From contig JAFYUM010000008.1 of assembly GCA_017558505.1 (NCBI GenBank), positions 24,689 through 88,688 on the forward strand: a stretch of DNA of 64,000 nucleotides. Reading direction: 5' to 3'. The translations under genes were made by a program, and so were the position numbers. The stretch is from Ruminococcus sp. (lineage in GTDB: Bacteria > Bacillota > Clostridia > Oscillospirales > Ruminococcaceae). This document shows positions 32,385 to 41,673 of the stretch, piece by piece. Every line of letters starts with the position of its first letter. Within the stretch, counting starts at the first letter, position 1. Under the pieces are notes generated by a model. It did not search any database and had not been told where the DNA came from. It saw only the letters and a program-made list of their open reading frames with translations.

Positions 32385-33644
32385 ATGTCTGCTGCGACAA
32401 AAACAGTTAAAACAAAACGCAGAAAAAGCAAGATATCAGTTTTATTGAAAACGCTTTTCGGCGGTGGAAGAAACGGCGATATGAGCCTTTCATTCTTCGC
32501 CTATGTTATGATACTTCTCGTTGTGGGACTGGTAATGATGTCCTCTGCAAGCTATGCCTGGGCATACAGCGAGTTTGGCGATGGTCTTTACTATGCAAAA
32601 AATCAGGCTATCAATGCCGGTGTAGGATTTCTGGCTATGATTTTCTTCATGAAGTTTGATTATCACAACTTCAAGCAGCTTAAACTTCCCCTTTTCAAAA
32701 AATTCAACGTTGCAGGTATATTCTATATTGCCGTTGCAGTTCTTCTTATCGCCGTTCTTCTCATCGGTAATACCGAGGGTGGTGAAATGGGTGCGAAGCG
32801 CTGGATTGACATCGGTCCTTTCAATCTTCAGCCTTCCGAGGTTGCAAAGCTTGCACTTATTGTTTTCTTTGCCTACAGCATGGAACGGGACGGGGCGAAG
32901 ATGAACAGCTTTAAAACGGGTATTGTCAAATATGCCGCACTTCTTGGTGTATATGTCCTGCTTATTGCCCTTGAAAGACATATTTCGGGTATTATTCTCA
33001 TTGGTACAATTGCAATTGCAATGATTCTCTGCGGTGGTGCCAACAGAAAACAATTCATTGTACTGGGTGTAATTGCTGTTTCGTCTGCGGCAGGGTTTAT
33101 TTTCTGGCAGTACAACACTCCCGGAAGCTACGTTCAGGCTCGTATCAATGCATGGCTTCATCCATTTGAGGATGTACTGGGTGATTCATGGCAGACTGCC
33201 AATTCCCTTATCGCTATCGGTTCAGGCGGACTTTTTGGTCTTGGGCTTGGTAACTCCCGACAGAAATATCTCTATCTTCCTGAAACGAAAAATGACTTTG
33301 TCTTCCCAATCGTATGCGAGGAAATCGGATTTGTGGGAGCACTTGCCATTATAATTGTTTTCTTCCTCCTTGTAATTGAGGGGTATTCCATTGCAGTACG
33401 CTGCAAGGATAGATTTGGTATGCTTCTTGCAGTTGGTATTACAACACAGATCGGCATACAGACTGTTCTCAATCTTGCTGTTGTAAGTAATCTCATACCC
33501 AATACGGGTATCAGCTTACCTTTTTTCAGCTACGGCGGAACAGCACTTATAATGCAGCTGGTGGAAATGGGAATTATGCTTAATATTTCACAGCACAGAT
33601 ATTATCCTGCCGAAAAGAAAACGGCAGAAGCAAATAAGGAGTAA
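32385..33644 (+). CDS. ftsW: SEDS peptidoglycan polymerase FtsW/SpoVE
   Basis: 419 residues with ten predicted membrane helices. The SEDS signatures include KRWIDIGPFNLQPSEVAKL, GGLFGLGLGNSRQKY, LPETKNDFVFPIVCEEIGF and the C-terminal NTGISLPFFSYGGTAL. It polymerises lipid II glycans at the septum with its partner PBP, encoded two genes upstream. FtsW and SpoVE cannot be told apart from sequence alone. An AGGGGG site precedes the ATG; murG follows 2 bases after the stop. Confidence 0.95.
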   Translation: MSAATKTVKTKRRKSKISVLLKTLFGGGRNGDMSLSFFAYVMILLVVGLVMMSSASYAWAYSEFGDGLYYAKNQAINAGVGFLAMIFFMKFDYHNFKQLKLPLFKKFNVAGIFYIAVAVLLIAVLLIGNTEGGEMGAKRWIDIGPFNLQPSEVAKLALIVFFAYSMERDGAKMNSFKTGIVKYAALLGVYVLLIALERHISGIILIGTIAIAMILCGGANRKQFIVLGVIAVSSAAGFIFWQYNTPGSYVQARINAWLHPFEDVLGDSWQTANSLIAIGSGGLFGLGLGNSRQKYLYLPETKNDFVFPIVCEEIGFVGALAIIIVFFLLVIEGYSIAVRCKDRFGMLLAVGITTQIGIQTVLNLAVVSNLIPNTGISLPFFSYGGTALIMQLVEMGIMLNISQHRYYPAEKKTAEANKE

Positions 33645-33646
33645 AC

Positions 33647-34774
33647 ATGAAAGTATTGATTTCCTGCGGCGGTACAGGGGGACATATCAACCCCGGTCTT
33701 GCTATTGCAGATATAATTAAATCAGAATATCCCGATGCGGAATTTCTCTTTGCAGGAACTCCAAATGGTATGGAATCAAAGCTTGTACCACAGGCAGGCT
33801 ATAAAATTGAGCCTATCAAGGTGGCGGGTTTTCAGAGAAGTCTTTCACTTGAAAACATCGGCAGAAATGCAAAAGCAGTGGCTTATCTCATAACCTCCGG
33901 AAAGAGGGCAAAGGAGATAATCAAGGGCTTCAACCCCGACATTGCTATTGGTACAGGCGGTTATGCCGCAGGCCCTGTTATACGCAAGGCGGCAAAAATG
34001 GGTATTCCCACGGCTATCCATGAGCAGAACGCTTATCCCGGCGTAACAAACCGACTTCTCTCAAAAGAAGTTGATTACGTTATGCTTACTGTTGAGGAAG
34101 CTCTTGAGTATATGGATAAGAGCAAATTCCGCTACAGTGTTACAGGACTTCCCGTTCGCAGCAGTATCAACACTAAGCTTACAAAGGCTGAAGCAAGAAA
34201 AAAGCTTGGCTTTAACGATGACTTCACCATACTTTCCTTTGGCGGAAGTCTTGGTGCAGGCTGTATAAATGAAACAATGACAGAGGCTATAAAGTGGCAT
34301 CACGACAAGGGACTTGCAATCAATCACATACATGGCTACGGCGGTATGGGAAAGGATACTTTTCCACAGGCTATGAAAGCGGCAGGTATTCCGCTTAAAA
34401 GCAATCGTCTGCGTATTACCGAGTATATTTCTGACATGGATGTATGCCTTGCGGCTGCTGACCTTGTAATATGCCGTTCGGGAGCGTCAACTCTTGCAGA
34501 GCTTGAAGCCGCAGGAAAAGCTTCAATACTTATTCCCTCACCTATTGTTGCAGGAAATCATCAGTATCACAATGCAATGGTTCTTGGAAAAGCAGGTGCT
34601 GCGGAGGTAATTGAGCAAAAGGATGCTTCTCCCGAAAGGATTATTTCCGAGATTGAAAAGCTTTACAATAACAGAGATAAAGTGGAAATTATGTCCGCAA
34701 GTGCAAAGGGACTTCATCTCACCGACACAAATCAGCGTATACTCGCTGTTGTAAAGGAACTTCTGAAAAAGTAA
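33647..34774 (+). CDS. murG: Lipid II synthase MurG
   Basis: 375 residues, GT28 family. The N-terminal loop is CGGTGGHINPGLAIA and the second glycine-rich loop is SFGGSLGAGCIN. The donor-binding region has ICRSGASTLAELEAAGKASI then PSPIVAGNHQYHNA. It adds GlcNAc to lipid I on the inner membrane face. The ATG follows AAGGAG. Confidence 0.96.
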   Translation: MKVLISCGGTGGHINPGLAIADIIKSEYPDAEFLFAGTPNGMESKLVPQAGYKIEPIKVAGFQRSLSLENIGRNAKAVAYLITSGKRAKEIIKGFNPDIAIGTGGYAAGPVIRKAAKMGIPTAIHEQNAYPGVTNRLLSKEVDYVMLTVEEALEYMDKSKFRYSVTGLPVRSSINTKLTKAEARKKLGFNDDFTILSFGGSLGAGCINETMTEAIKWHHDKGLAINHIHGYGGMGKDTFPQAMKAAGIPLKSNRLRITEYISDMDVCLAAADLVICRSGASTLAELEAAGKASILIPSPIVAGNHQYHNAMVLGKAGAAEVIEQKDASPERIISEIEKLYNNRDKVEIMSASAKGLHLTDTNQRILAVVKELLKK

Positions 34775-34817
34775 CCAACCTTGCCCCCACGGCATACTAT
34801 AAGTGTGAGGTGGTGGT

Positions 34818-36077
34818 ATGCAGAAGTTTGTTATCACGGGAGGAAACCGGCTGGGTGGAGAAATTGAACTGCAGGGCTGTAAAAACAGTGCCCTCCCCAT
34901 TATGGCGGCAGCTGTCCTTGTACAGGGGAAATGTATCCTTGAAAGCTGTCCTAATCTTACAGATGTATATTCCGCTGCAAGAATTATCAACAGCTTGGGC
35001 TGTAAATGTTCTGTGGCTGGAAAAATAGCAGAAATTGATGCTTCGGCAGTAAGCGGAAGTGCTATACCCGAAAAGCTTATGGGCGAAATGCGTTCTTCAA
35101 TAATGTTTGTGGGTGCAATTCTCGGCAGAACCGGACAATGTACATTCAGTATCCCCGGAGGCTGTGAGCTTGGTCCCCGTCCCATTGATATGCACCTTGC
35201 AGCCTTTTCAAAGCTTGGTGCGGAGATTTCTGAAAACGGCGGAGAAATAACTTGTCGCCTGCCCAAGGGCAGAGGACATGGCAGTAAAATTTCCCTGTCA
35301 TTTCCCTCGGTTGGGGCAACGGAGAATATTATTCTCTGTTCTGTTCTTGCGGAGGGTGAAACTGTTGTGAACAATGCAGCAAGAGAGCCTGAAATCTGCG
35401 ATATGTGCCGTTTTTTACGTGCCTGCGGTGCTAAAATAAAAGGGGACGGTGAAAGCCGTATTGTCATTGAGGGAGTTGAAAAGCTCCACGGCTGTGAATA
35501 CTGCATTATGCCCGACCGCATTGCAGGGGCAACCTATCTTGCGATGACCGCGGCGGCAGGGGGAGCAATGATACTTAAAAATGCCTGTATAGCAGAAATG
35601 GAGCCTTTTATCTCCGTGTTGGAGCAGACGGGCTGTTATATATGTACTGCCGACAACAGAATATATCTCCGCAGAGGTGGACGGCTTAAAGCAATCCGTG
35701 ACAGGATAAGGACAATGCCGCATCCTGGTTTTCCCACTGACGCACAGGCTGTACTTATGGCGGCACTTGCGGCAGCTGACGGAACAAGTGTATTTGAGGA
35801 GAATATTTTTGACTGCCGGTACAGACATACCGATGCCCTTATCAAAATGGGAGCGGATATTCAGGTTATGGGTAAGGCGGCGGTCATACGTGGAGTAAAA
35901 GGGCTTCACGGTGCCGATGTGGAGGCAACTGACCTGCGTGGCGGTGCGGCAATGGCTGTAGCGGCTCTCGGGGCGGAGGGAACAACTTCAATCGGCTGTA
36001 TTAACCATATTGACAGAGGCTATGAAAAATTTGAGGACAATATAACATCGCTGGGAGGCAGGATAAGCAGGGTATAG
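34818..36077 (+). CDS. murA: UDP-N-acetylglucosamine 1-carboxyvinyltransferase MurA
   Basis: 419 residues with the inverse alpha/beta-barrel EPSP-synthase fold. The catalytic-loop cysteine is present in IPGGCELGPRPIDMH, so the enzyme should be fosfomycin-sensitive. GCKNSALPIMAA is the conserved N-terminal motif. It commits UDP-GlcNAc to peptidoglycan synthesis. A GAGGTGGTGGT stretch precedes the ATG. Confidence 0.95.
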   Translation: MQKFVITGGNRLGGEIELQGCKNSALPIMAAAVLVQGKCILESCPNLTDVYSAARIINSLGCKCSVAGKIAEIDASAVSGSAIPEKLMGEMRSSIMFVGAILGRTGQCTFSIPGGCELGPRPIDMHLAAFSKLGAEISENGGEITCRLPKGRGHGSKISLSFPSVGATENIILCSVLAEGETVVNNAAREPEICDMCRFLRACGAKIKGDGESRIVIEGVEKLHGCEYCIMPDRIAGATYLAMTAAAGGAMILKNACIAEMEPFISVLEQTGCYICTADNRIYLRRGGRLKAIRDRIRTMPHPGFPTDAQAVLMAALAAADGTSVFEENIFDCRYRHTDALIKMGADIQVMGKAAVIRGVKGLHGADVEATDLRGGAAMAVAALGAEGTTSIGCINHIDRGYEKFEDNITSLGGRISRV

Positions 36078-36110
36078 TTCCCTGCACTCCTCCGCAGAGG
36101 AGAAAAAGAT

Positions 36111-37004
36111 ATGAATGATGTAGAAAAGACCAATATTGAAAGGGTGAACAGCGGAAAACGTATGCGTCGGCGCAGACGTATGATGAATGTGTACGTTTTT
36201 ACTGTTGTGATTATTGTTCTGACAGTGGGTATAACCATGTGCTTCACCTTTCTTTTCAATATTGACAAGATAATAGTTTCGGGTGAGTCTGAAGATTATA
36301 CAAGCTTACAAATTGTGGAAGCTTCCGAAGTCAATGCGGGGGATAATATGCTCCGTCTTGATGCAAAAAAAGCAGCGCAGAATATTCTGGACAAGCTGAC
36401 ATATGTTGAAACGGCAGAGGTGGGCAGAGATTTTCCATCCACGCTGAAAATAACTGTAACTCGCTGTATTCCCGGATTTAATATCCGCTATGACGGTGGA
36501 GTGCTCCTTGTAAGCCGCAAAGGAAAAATCCTCTCAGATGGTGAGGTTTATACGGATATTGAGAATATCCCGATAATAAGCGGTTACAACCCGTCCGTGA
36601 AAATTGTTGGAAAGATGGCGGAATCGGAAAGCACTGACAAGGACGCTGCATTCAGCCAGCTTATAAAGCATTTTGAAAACGGTGGCGGACACAACATTTC
36701 CGCTGTGGATATTTCTGACGAGTACGATATCGTTGTTACATTCCGCAACGGTGTTGTATTCAGAATGGGTAACTGGAGCAATATGAACTACAAGCTGGAG
36801 CTTGCCGAGGAGATTATGAAGGACGAGTCAATCAAGGACAAAAAAGGTTACATAACGATGATCGGCAAAAATCAGTGCAGCTTCAGAAGCAGCGGCGAGC
36901 AGGAAATTGTAACGGAAACAACGGCACCTGTATTAACAGACGAACTTGGACAGACTATAACAGAAAATACTGTTACAACAACTGTTACAGCATATGGTTT
37001 TTGA
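36111..37004 (+). CDS. ftsQ: Cell division protein FtsQ/DivIB
   Basis: 297 residues: a basic cytoplasmic start (GKRMRRRRRM), one membrane helix (about 26-48), and a POTRA domain (IDKIIVSGESEDYTSLQI...TLKITVTRCIPGF). A beta domain and a Thr/Glu-rich C-terminal tail follow. It connects early and late division proteins outside the membrane. The position directly before ftsZ supports the call. Confidence 0.88.
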   Translation: MNDVEKTNIERVNSGKRMRRRRRMMNVYVFTVVIIVLTVGITMCFTFLFNIDKIIVSGESEDYTSLQIVEASEVNAGDNMLRLDAKKAAQNILDKLTYVETAEVGRDFPSTLKITVTRCIPGFNIRYDGGVLLVSRKGKILSDGEVYTDIENIPIISGYNPSVKIVGKMAESESTDKDAAFSQLIKHFENGGGHNISAVDISDEYDIVVTFRNGVVFRMGNWSNMNYKLELAEEIMKDESIKDKKGYITMIGKNQCSFRSSGEQEIVTETTAPVLTDELGQTITENTVTTTVTAYGF

Positions 37005-37088
37005 TGTTGTGAAAACAAACGAAATCGTAATTGCAATAGGCGGCTGATTTGTGCGAAGTGTAGAAATTTAAAAAAATAGCCGTTAGAC

Positions 37089-37117
37089 TTGCAATAACGA
37101 GCAAAATATGATAAAAT
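37089..37117 (+). promoter_or_regulatory. Promoter of ftsZ
   Basis: TTGCAA (37089-37094), 17 bases, TAAAAT (37112-37117), 62 bases before the ftsZ ATG. It allows ftsZ expression apart from the upstream operon. Confidence 0.6.
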
Positions 37118-37178
37118 GATAAGTGTATTTATAGCTTATTTTGAAAAGTTATAGAAATAATTTAGGAGGAGTTTCAAA

Positions 37179-38297
37179 ATGTCAGATTTTAATTACGAGG
37201 AAGCAATGGAACCCGATGTTAATATAAAAGTTATAGGTGTCGGAGGCGGCGGCGGTAATGCCGTTAACTGTATGGTAGAGTCAGGTGTAAGCAATATTGA
37301 GTATATTGCTGTAAATACAGACGCAAAGGCTCTCAACAAGTCAAAGGCTACTACAAGAATACCGATCGGTGCAAAGCTCACAAAGGGCAGAGGCGCAGGT
37401 AATAAGCCTGAAATCGGTCAGAGAAGTGCCGAGGAAAACAGAGATGAAATTGAAGCACATCTTAAGGGTGCTGATATGATTTTCATCACAGCAGGTATGG
37501 GCGGCGGAACTGGTACAGGTGCTGCTCCTGTTGTTGCTAAAATTGCAAAGGAAATGGATATCCTTACTGTTGCTGTTGTTACAAAGCCATTCCTCTTTGA
37601 GAGAGAGCAGAAAATGGCACAGGCTGAAAGAGGCATCACAGAGCTGAGAAAGTATGTTGACTCACTTATCGTTATTCCTAACGAAAAGCTTCTTGAGGGT
37701 AAACAGCAGCTTACTATGAAGCAATCCTTCTCACTTTCTGACGACATTCTCAAAACAGGTGTAAAGAGCATTTCCGACCTTATTGTTGAGGAAGGCTACA
37801 TAAACCTTGATTTTGCCGATGTTTCCACAATCATGAGAGGTGCAGGCTACGCTCACATGGCTATCGGTCACGGCTCAGGCAAGGATAAGGCAAAGGAAGC
37901 TGCAAACGCAGTTATCACAAGCCCTCTCCTCGAAACTTCAATTTCCGGTGCAAAGCGACTCCTTATCAATATCGCTATGTCAGAGGATATTCTTTCTTCC
38001 GATGTTGATGCAGCTACAAAGATGATTACAGATACAGCTTCAGAAGATGTAGAGTTTATCTTCGGTACTGCTTTCAAGGAAGATATGCAGGATGAGATGA
38101 CTATTACAGTTATCGCAGCAGGATTTGATGATCCCGAGGGCGGTGCAGCTCCAAAGGCTGTTGAGCCTATAGAGGATGAGGTTATCAAGATTGACAATCC
38201 TCTTATTGATGGACTCGGTATCAATGAGAGCCCTGCAAAGGCACAGTCTGCTACAGACTATGACCTTGACGATATTCTCAAAATTCTTGGTTCATAA
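37179..38297 (+). CDS. ftsZ: Cell division GTPase FtsZ
   Basis: 372 residues. GTP-binding motifs are GVGGGGGNAVNCM near 20, the tubulin signature GGGTGTGAAP near 108-117 and the T7-loop region NLDFADVSTIM near 208. The C-terminal peptide DYDLDDILKILGS is the docking tail for membrane tethers. It polymerises into the division ring. A strong TAGGAGGAG site precedes the ATG; a terminator follows. Confidence 0.98.
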   Translation: MSDFNYEEAMEPDVNIKVIGVGGGGGNAVNCMVESGVSNIEYIAVNTDAKALNKSKATTRIPIGAKLTKGRGAGNKPEIGQRSAEENRDEIEAHLKGADMIFITAGMGGGTGTGAAPVVAKIAKEMDILTVAVVTKPFLFEREQKMAQAERGITELRKYVDSLIVIPNEKLLEGKQQLTMKQSFSLSDDILKTGVKSISDLIVEEGYINLDFADVSTIMRGAGYAHMAIGHGSGKDKAKEAANAVITSPLLETSISGAKRLLINIAMSEDILSSDVDAATKMITDTASEDVEFIFGTAFKEDMQDEMTITVIAAGFDDPEGGAAPKAVEPIEDEVIKIDNPLIDGLGINESPAKAQSATDYDLDDILKILGS

Positions 38298-38308
38298 TTA
38301 ATATATAC

Positions 38309-38345
38309 AGGGTATTCGTTTTATTTCGGATACCCTTGTATTTTT
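38309..38345 (+). terminator. ftsZ terminator
   Basis: AGGGTATTCG and CGGATACCCT pair (one G-T) around an 8-base loop; TGTATTTTTTT follows. Confidence 0.8.
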
Positions 38346-38397
38346 TTGTTGTACAATATTACTAATACAATAGCTTAAAATTTAGTATTTTCAACAA

Positions 38398-38426
38398 TTG
38401 AAACCAAATTGAAAATATGATATAAT
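38398..38426 (+). promoter_or_regulatory. Promoter of the DivIVA-like gene
   Basis: TTGAAA (38398-38403), 17 bases, TATAAT (38421-38426). Confidence 0.75.
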
Positions 38427-38432
38427 TGAAAT

Positions 38433-38646
38433 AAGGCATATTGTCATACCACTCCTTAAGATGTTAGTAGACAAAGGTGTTGAGCAACAATGATGTATGT
38501 AAAGGCGAGCGACAAAAGCATACTTTCGTATGTTGATGAGTACAACTGCGACATATATTATTTATGTCATTTGATTTGTCCACTGGTGTTTCAGGGAACG
38601 GTATCAATTAATATTATCCGCTTTTTGCGGGGAACGGAGCATAGGC
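38433..38646 (+). other. Long 5' leader of the DivIVA-like gene
   Basis: About 210 bases separate the promoter from the start codon. The leader contains small hairpins (CATAC-TTTC-GTATG near 38523; GACATA/TATGTC near 38551-38570; CCGC-TTTTT-GCGG just before the binding site). No known riboswitch motif is recognised. A 77-codon frame that overlaps the gene start lacks a binding site. Confidence 0.45.
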
Positions 38647-40161
38647 ATGGAACAGAATATTTTAAGAGAAACCAAAATGGGTCAGAAAGGCTTTGTCAAG
38701 GAAGACGTTCTGATGTATCTTGATGAGCTTAATTCAAGAAACGATGAACTTAAAAGACAGCTTGAAGAAGCAAGCGGCGGTCAGCCTGCTGACTCACAGG
38801 AAATTATAAAGTACAGAAATCAGATTGATAACTTACAGGAGAAGCTCAATGCTTCAAATAACGCCCTCAGACTTGCTAAAAAGGAGAATGAGGAGCTTCA
38901 GCAGCAGATTTCCAAGCTGAAGGCTGGCGGTGCTGCTCCTGCTGCAGGCGGTGCTGCTGCAAATGTTGACGCACAGACAAAGGCTGCTCTTGAAGCTGCA
39001 AAGAAGGAAATTGACTCCCTTCGTGCACAGCTTAAGGCTGCTAATGAGAAGGCTGGTGCAAACGAAAAGGCTGCTCCTGCTACACCAGCTGTTGATAATT
39101 CAGCTCTTGAAGCTGCAAAGAAGGAAATCGAAAGCCTCAAGTTACAGCTTAAGGAATCAGCTGAAAAGTCTGCTCCTGCTGATAACAAGTCTGCGGAAGA
39201 ACTTGCAAAGGTTAAGCAGGAAGTTGAAAAGATTACTGCTGATCTCAAGTCCAAGGCTGACGAGCTTGACAGCGTGAAAAAGAGCGTTGCTGAAAAGGAT
39301 AGCAAGATTAACGAACTCACAAAGGCAAGCGAGGAAGCTGCAAAGAAGGATGAGGAAATCGCTAAGCTCAACGCTGAAATCGTTGACCTCAAGGCTAATG
39401 CAAACAATCCTGCTGCTATCATGGGCTCACTCTTTGCAGAGGCACAGAGAACAGTTTCACAGCTTAAATTACAGGCTGAGCAGGAAGCTAACCAGACTAC
39501 AAAGGAAGCAGACGATAAGGCTGCAGCTGTAGTTCGTGAGGCTAATGCAACTGCTGAAAAGACAATCAGAGATGCTAATGCAACTGCTGAAAAGACAATT
39601 GCTGAGGCTAATATGAAGGCTAAGATGACTGTTGAGGATGCTAACTCCAAGGCTGGAAAGATCAATGAAATGTCATCTACTGTACGTTCAATGCTCCTTA
39701 ACGAGATTGAGAGCGTAAACAACAAGTTCAATGATATCACAACTTCACTCATGAAGCTTACAGGTCAGGCAACTGACAGAATGGGCGATGCAAAGACAAT
39801 TATCGAGGAGGCAAGAAAAGCTGTTGCTCCCTCTGAAGATAACAGCGTAAAGCTTGCAGAGGCTCCTAAGGCTTCTTTCACTGCAACAAAGGCTCCTACA
39901 GCTTCAATGTCAAAGCCTGAAAGCAAGCCTGAGGAAAATAATGATCCTTTTTCAAGAGTAGCAGGCGGCTCATATAACAGCAGAGGAAACTCTAATAATT
40001 ATAACAACAATAATAATAATAATAGTTTTAATAACAAGCCATCTTCACCTGCTCACGATGCTTCCAAGCAGGCTCCAAAGAAGCCTGTAAGCAACTTCAA
40101 CTTTGATATGTCAGACCTTCTTAAGGCTGCTGAAGAAGAAGCTGCAAAGGAAGAACAGTAA
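38647..40161 (+). CDS. DivIVA-like coiled-coil division/polarity protein
   Basis: 504 residues. Near the start, GQKGFVKEDVLMYLDELNSR resembles the DivIVA N-terminal membrane-binding motif. Long coiled coils rich in Ala/Lys/Glu (about 25-390) are interrupted by Ala/Pro linkers. One block repeats as EANATAEKTIRDANATAEKT. An Asn-rich tract (about 440-460) and a short C-terminal helix (NFNFDMSDLLKAAEEEA) follow. It is directly downstream of ftsZ but has its own promoter and terminator. A scaffold at the septum or poles is likely. It is longer than typical DivIVA (about 160-250). Confidence 0.65.
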   Translation: MEQNILRETKMGQKGFVKEDVLMYLDELNSRNDELKRQLEEASGGQPADSQEIIKYRNQIDNLQEKLNASNNALRLAKKENEELQQQISKLKAGGAAPAAGGAAANVDAQTKAALEAAKKEIDSLRAQLKAANEKAGANEKAAPATPAVDNSALEAAKKEIESLKLQLKESAEKSAPADNKSAEELAKVKQEVEKITADLKSKADELDSVKKSVAEKDSKINELTKASEEAAKKDEEIAKLNAEIVDLKANANNPAAIMGSLFAEAQRTVSQLKLQAEQEANQTTKEADDKAAAVVREANATAEKTIRDANATAEKTIAEANMKAKMTVEDANSKAGKINEMSSTVRSMLLNEIESVNNKFNDITTSLMKLTGQATDRMGDAKTIIEEARKAVAPSEDNSVKLAEAPKASFTATKAPTASMSKPESKPEENNDPFSRVAGGSYNSRGNSNNYNNNNNNNSFNNKPSSPAHDASKQAPKKPVSNFNFDMSDLLKAAEEEAAKEEQ

Positions 40162-40168
40162 AAATATG

Positions 40169-40236
40169 ACAGTACCCACAGCGGTACTGTGCAGAGTATC
40201 CGACAGCTCTTGAACGGGCTGTCGGAAATACTCTTT
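40169..40236 (+). terminator. Double hairpin terminator after the DivIVA-like gene
   Basis: The first hairpin is ACAGTACC/GGTACTGT (40169-40190). The second is AGAGTAT-CCGACAGC with GCTGTCGG-AA-ATACTCT (40193-40234), followed by TTATAA. Confidence 0.7.
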
Positions 40237-40301
40237 ATAAGATCGTGTTGACGCAAAGAATGTGTATCAGCACTCCATGAACCGAATACAGCGATTGTTG
40301 G

Positions 40302-40898
40302 GTGGATATCTTGCTTGATTTGGACTTAAAACTGAATGAATTCTGCGGTAAAACCGATGATGAACTTGCTTTGCTTGCAAAAAGCAGCAGATCAGCGGCT
40401 GACGCTCTTGTTCTCCGTTTTTCAAGACTGATTTTTATTAAAGCGGAAATTTTTTCATCTAATAGTTCCGACTGCGATGATTTTAGGCAGGAGGGGTTAA
40501 TGGGACTTTTAAGAGCAATTTCTTCCTTTAATCCTGAAAAGGCTGCCAGATTTTCTACTTATGCCGAAGTTTGTATAGTAAATCGAATGAGAACCTATGC
40601 TTCTATGCTTAAATTAAAAACAGGAAGCTTAATAAGTATCGATGAGCTTTCAGATGATATGGCTTACACGGAAGAGAATCCAGAAAGTATCTGTATCAAT
40701 AAAGAGTTTTTCTCCGAACTGTGGAATGTTGTGAATAATCAGCTTTCTGACCTTGAATTCAAGGTTTTTGAGAGGGTAATTCATGGTGAGACCTATGCTG
40801 AAATAGCAGAAAGTCTTCATATTTCTACAAGATCTGTTGCAAATGCTATTAATAGAGCAAGGAGTAAAATACGCTGTGGTTTTAACGAAAATATATAA
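40302..40898 (+). CDS. SigH-like RNA polymerase sigma factor
   Basis: About 198 residues. Region 2 has DDFRQEGLMGLLRAISSFNPEKAARFSTYAEVCIVNRM and region 4 has LSDLEFKVFERVIHGETYAEIAESLHISTRSVANAINRARSK. Both match SigH (Spo0H), the transition-state factor that starts sporulation and competence in Bacillus. The start is uncertain: GTG at 40302, or TTG at 40311, which sits 5 bases after GGGTGG. Some key SigH motifs are divergent, so a related alternative sigma factor is possible. Confidence 0.75.
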   Translation: MDILLDLDLKLNEFCGKTDDELALLAKSSRSAADALVLRFSRLIFIKAEIFSSNSSDCDDFRQEGLMGLLRAISSFNPEKAARFSTYAEVCIVNRMRTYASMLKLKTGSLISIDELSDDMAYTEENPESICINKEFFSELWNVVNNQLSDLEFKVFERVIHGETYAEIAESLHISTRSVANAINRARSKIRCGFNENI

Positions 40899-41000
40899 TG
40901 ACCGTGTAGCTTAAAAAGAGCGTTGTTTATCATCAAAGATATTTCAAAGGTGTCGGTGTAAGTCCGGCCGGGGTACAATAATTAAGCGAGGTATATTAAA

Positions 41001-41276
41001 ATGTACGAAGACAAGACATTAGTCTGCAAGGATTGCGGCAACGAGTTTATTTTCTCCGCAGGTGAGCAGGAGTTTTATGCTGAAAAAGGCCTTACAAATG
41101 AGCCTAAAAGATGCAAGAGCTGTCGTGATGCACTGAAGAATGCAACAAGAGGAGAGAGAACTTTCTTCACAGGCGTTTGTGCTACTTGCGGCGGTGAGGC
41201 AAAGGTTCCTTTTGAGCCCAAGGATGGCAGACCTGTTTACTGCAGCGATTGCTTTGCAAAGCTCAATCAGGACTAA
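41001..41276 (+). CDS. Zinc-ribbon protein
   Basis: 91 residues with three CxxC pairs plus a fourth (VCKDCG, RCKSCR, VCATCG, YCSDC), giving two zinc ribbons. The N-terminal half (DCGNEFIFSAGEQEFYAEKG) is the family common in clostridial small proteins. The second half, FFTGVCATCGGEAKVPFEP, is the CxxC-x(n)-CxxC module. Nucleic-acid or ribosome binding is plausible, but no function is established. AGCGAGG precedes the ATG. Confidence 0.75.
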   Translation: MYEDKTLVCKDCGNEFIFSAGEQEFYAEKGLTNEPKRCKSCRDALKNATRGERTFFTGVCATCGGEAKVPFEPKDGRPVYCSDCFAKLNQD

Positions 41277-41315
41277 TTTGTTGACTTAGTTTACAAATTA
41301 AAGGTGGTTTATGTG

Positions 41316-41340
41316 GCTTTCCCCTGTTATCGGGGAAAGC
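41316..41340 (+). terminator. Hairpin after the zinc-ribbon gene
   Basis: GCTTTCCCC / GGGGAAAGC, a perfect 9-bp stem with a 7-base loop. The T run is poor, so termination may be partial. Confidence 0.5.
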
Positions 41341-41413
41341 ATGCCATTTTATGAATATGGCGGAAAACGGTGGAATATCCGCAATCCGCACCAATTTTGA
41401 AAGGATGTAAATT

Positions 41414-41617
41414 ATGGAAATCACAAAAAATACTATCATCGGCGATATTCTTGACGCTGATTTTGAGGTTGCTCCCTATTTCCTTGAAATGGGAATGCAC
41501 TGCCTTGGCTGCCCTGCTTCAAGAGGCGAAACAATTGAGGAGGCTTGTGCTGTTCATGGCACTGATGCCGATGAATTGGTTGCAAAGCTGAACGAGCATT
41601 TTGCTAAAAAGGCTTGA
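41414..41617 (+). CDS. DUF1858 redox-disulfide protein
   Basis: 67 residues, full length for the family. TIIGDILDADFEVAPYF is followed by the HCLGCPASRGETIEEAC motif, whose CxxC is the presumed redox-active or metal-binding pair. Such domains are linked with hybrid-cluster proteins and NifU-like contexts. AAAGGATG precedes the ATG; a terminator follows. Confidence 0.8.
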   Translation: MEITKNTIIGDILDADFEVAPYFLEMGMHCLGCPASRGETIEEACAVHGTDADELVAKLNEHFAKKA

Positions 41618-41625
41618 GAAATTGC

Positions 41626-41657
41626 GGCGTGCTGATTTTCGGCACGCCTTATTTTTT
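41626..41657 (+). terminator. Terminator after the DUF1858 gene
   Basis: GGCGTGC / GCACGCC with a 9-base loop, then TTATTTTTT. Confidence 0.8.
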
Positions 41658-41673
41658 GAATGGAGATATGTAA

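Noticed and set aside
38490..38723. 77-codon frame in the leader of the DivIVA-like gene
   Set aside because: It has no ribosome binding site, overlaps the real gene in another frame, and shows no protein-like pattern.
40905..41000. Possible structured RNA or tRNA fragment before the zinc-ribbon gene (GTAAGTCCGGCCGGGG)
   Set aside because: No cloverleaf, no consistent helix set, and no match to a known leader could be built by eye.
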